From assembly GCA_036245525.1 (NCBI GenBank), contig BTPG01000003.1, forward strand, positions 214,561,949-214,625,948: a stretch of DNA of 64,000 nt, in the 5' to 3' direction. The stretch is from Semisulcospira habei. Its lineage: Eukaryota > Mollusca > Gastropoda > Semisulcospiridae. The notes beneath the pieces were generated by a model. The model searched no databases. It was not told the origin of the DNA and worked only from the letters and a program-made list of their open reading frames with translations. The position numbers and the translations under genes are program-made. Shown here in pieces: positions 61,674 to 64,000 of the stretch (position 1 is its first letter; each line of letters starts with the position of its first letter).

Positions 61674-64000
61674 ATGTCAACAGGTGGCAACAGCATTCAC
61701 TCTTTAAATATCCGTCATCTTAATGTGTATCACCTTTGTCACAAAATACCAGATATAACTATTCTCCTAAACCAGTTCTCAACATTTCACATTTTTGGAT
61801 TTACGGAATCTCGTCTAACAGCTAACATTAGTGACCATGCCATAGCTATATACAATTACTCCATTCTCAGGCGAGATGCATCTGCCCCCGGACATACTGG
61901 CCTAGCTGTGTACGTACACAATTCCATCAACAACTATGTAAAAAGGCGTTGTGATTTAGAATCCCCTAATATAGAGTGCATGTGGTTAGAAGTTAAAACG
62001 ACCAAGTCCTCGCCTGTTCTTATAGGTTTTGTATATAGAAACCCAGCGGCCTCAGCCTCCTGGCAGGACGAGTTTGTGTTAATGATGGATGTGGTTCAGG
62101 AGTCCAAAGGTGATGTACATATTTTGGGAGACTTCAACATAGACTTGCAAAAGCAAGGACACACTTCGTGGAGATCCATGTTGAATTTTTTAGGGTTGAC
62201 ACAGCTTGTCCAGTCACCTACTAGAGTGACTTCCTTATCTTCAACGCTGATAGACCATGTATATAGCACAAATGTCAGCGTTGTAAAAAATGTTAGCGTA
62301 CCTAATATTTCCATTAGTGATCACTTTCCTGTTTGTTTTACGTTGTCTGTTAGGTTAGCTAAACAGTCAATCAAAGGACACACTACCATAATGTATAGAT
62401 GTTTAAAAAAATTCGACCAAACTGCTTTTTTATATGAGCTATCTTTAGTACCATTTTATGATATAAAAAAAAAAACTGCAAAAACCCTAACGATGCCCTG
62501 TCACGATGGTACGAGCTGTTTTTCGCCGTTCTGGATAGACACGCGCCTAAGCGCATCAAACGCGTCAAATATCCTGTTATGCCAAAATGGCTCTCTGGTG
62601 AGATAAAACAAGCAATGGAAGTAAGAGATGAATTAAAACGAGACAAGAAATTTACTGAATACAAGAAGCAGCGAAACCATGTCAAATCTCTAGTTCCTAA
62701 AGCACAGAGGCAAAATGCAGAACAAATTATTGCCGACGGCAAAGACATCCGTTCAGTCTGGCAAGTAATAAACAATTTCACCAAAGGTAACAGTAAACGA
62801 TCGCCTAATATTCAGCCCGATCTTACTGCTGATGCGTTCAACGCTCACTTCGTAACTGTTGCTCAAACTCTGGCGAAGTCAAATACACCTAACCCTGTAA
62901 ACTACACTTGCTCTCATCAACTACGTCACCATAGTCAACAGAGAGCCTGCGGCCCATTTTTAGTACCGCTTATGACTGTCCTAGATGTAGGCAAATCTAT
63001 TTCCAGTTTAAAGAACAAATTGTCTTGCGGTCCAGATGGCATTAGTAGTCAGATTTTAAAACTATTTCTGCCCTATGTCGTCGAATCCCTGACCTTTATT
63101 TATAATTTATCGATCAGACATAACGGTTTTCCCGACGAGCTGAAAAAAGCGAAGGTAATCCCGCTTCCCAAAAGCAAAGATTTATGCAACCTAAACGAGT
63201 ACAGGCACATTTCCATATTATCCTGTATTTCAAAACCGCTCGAGAGACATATCCATACTCATCTTCTAAACTTTCTGGAGCAAAACCATCTGATAACTGC
63301 AGCACAATCAGGATTTCGACCTCTACATTCGTGCCAAACTGCCCTCAATCATTTAATTGATAAATGGCTCTCTGGAATTAATTAAAATAAAATATCAGGT
63401 ACAATCTTTCTTGACCTGAAAAAAGCTTTTGATCTTGTCAACCACTCTATCATACTAAAAACAAAATACCATTCTATCACATTGACTCAAATACTGTCTC
63501 CTTTATATCTTCCTATCTCAGGGACAGAACACAGAAAGTACTGCTAAATGGCAAGTATTCCTCTGATGGTTTAGTAACTTGCGGTGTTCCACAGGGGTCT
63601 ATTCTAGGGCCCTTATTATTTAATCTTTTTATTAATGATCTGCCACTGTGCATATCTCATTTAGACGCAAACTGCGATCTGTTCGCAGATGACACGGCCA
63701 TACACACATCTGATAAAGATATCACAACCATTAATAAGGTACTCCAACAAAGTCTTGATGAAGTAACAGGCTGGTGCAGTGATAATCACATCATTATTAG
63801 TATTCCAAAGACAAAGAGCATGTTAGTTACTACACGTCAGAAACACCAGCATGGCCTACCACCTTTAACACTTTCCTTAGATAGACAGCTTGTTCAACAA
63901 GTAACTAGGCATCGCTTATTAGGCGTTATAGTGGACAACCAATTAAGCTGGGAGCCGCATACTGACTCAATATGCAAAACAATCTCCAAAAATCTGTTCC
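61674..64000 (+). pseudogene. CR1-like ORF2: EN and RT (partial)
   Basis: I choose the ATG at 61674 (MSTGGNSIHSLNIRHLNVYH); the frame is open upstream only with non-ATG starts. EN: LNIRHLNVYHL, FGFTESRL, GLAVYVH, LGDFNIDL, ISDHFPV. After a shift at the A-run near 62465: CGPDGISSQILKLFLPYV, ISKPLERH and QSGFRPLHSCQTAL. A TAA (63383-63385) follows, then motif A IFLDLKKAFDLVNHS in the same frame. Another shift near 63475 leads to GVPQGSILGPLLFNLFIND (B) and LFADDTAIH (C), still open at the window edge. All catalytic Asp residues are visible. Confidence 0.9.

Overview
The window is non-coding-rich animal DNA, most likely from a marine lophotrochozoan and probably a mollusc. There are no bacterial-style operons. 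It is full of decayed APE-type non-LTR retrotransposons, miniature DNA transposons, long di- and tetranucleotide microsatellites and C/G/A/T homopolymer runs. A LINE tail reading like ...GCCTTAGTCGCCTGCTCGGCGTTAA... occurs four times; I associate it from memory with molluscan genomes, which is a weak argument. No intact host gene is visible. The only host-like coding pieces are one orphan C-type-lectin-like exon (43803-43885) and a decayed, apparently spliced gene with a tyrosine-recombinase-like core and a Myb/SANT-like C-terminus (52.6-56.0 kb).

Layout. 1-4.6 kb: GC-rich unassigned DNA with a dyad-rich tandem repeat (1370-2210) and a 52-bp tandem array (3369-3720). 4.6-7.9 kb: a plus-strand CR1/L2/Rex1-type LINE carrying a 2A-like motif. 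8-10.5 kb: nothing recognised. 10.5-20.5 kb: about nine copies of one dispersed repeat (called REP-A here), some split by transposons whose target duplications can still be read. 20.5-26 kb: mostly unassigned, with diverged repeats. 26-29 kb: microsatellites. 27.4-35.7 kb: a long minus-strand CR1-like LINE with an esterase-type ORF1, an EN-RT ORF2 and nested insertions. 36.5-42.7 kb: a minus-strand I-type LINE with zinc-knuckle ORF1 and EN-RT-RNase H ORF2. 43.8-50 kb: the lectin exon, a broken Tc1-like transposase, an RTE-like LINE with a nested LINE-tail insertion, and a 5'-truncated I/Nimb-like LINE with RNase H. 52.6-56 kb: the recombinase-like pseudogene, whose intron holds a REP-A copy interrupted by a TTAA-type MITE. 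56-59 kb: a ~145-bp satellite, a 701-bp fold-back transposon and two more MITEs. 59.8-64 kb: a second CR1-like LINE, running off the window, with a tandem hairpin array between ORF1 and ORF2.

None of the transposon genes is intact: each has frameshifts, in-frame stops or lost catalytic residues. The useful biology is the nested-insertion record (several target duplications and one empty-site comparison), a MITE family built around a near-perfect central palindrome, hairpin arrays between the ORFs of CR1-like elements, and a dispersed repeat rich in nuclear-receptor-like half-sites. I see no convincing evidence of a wholly new molecular system.
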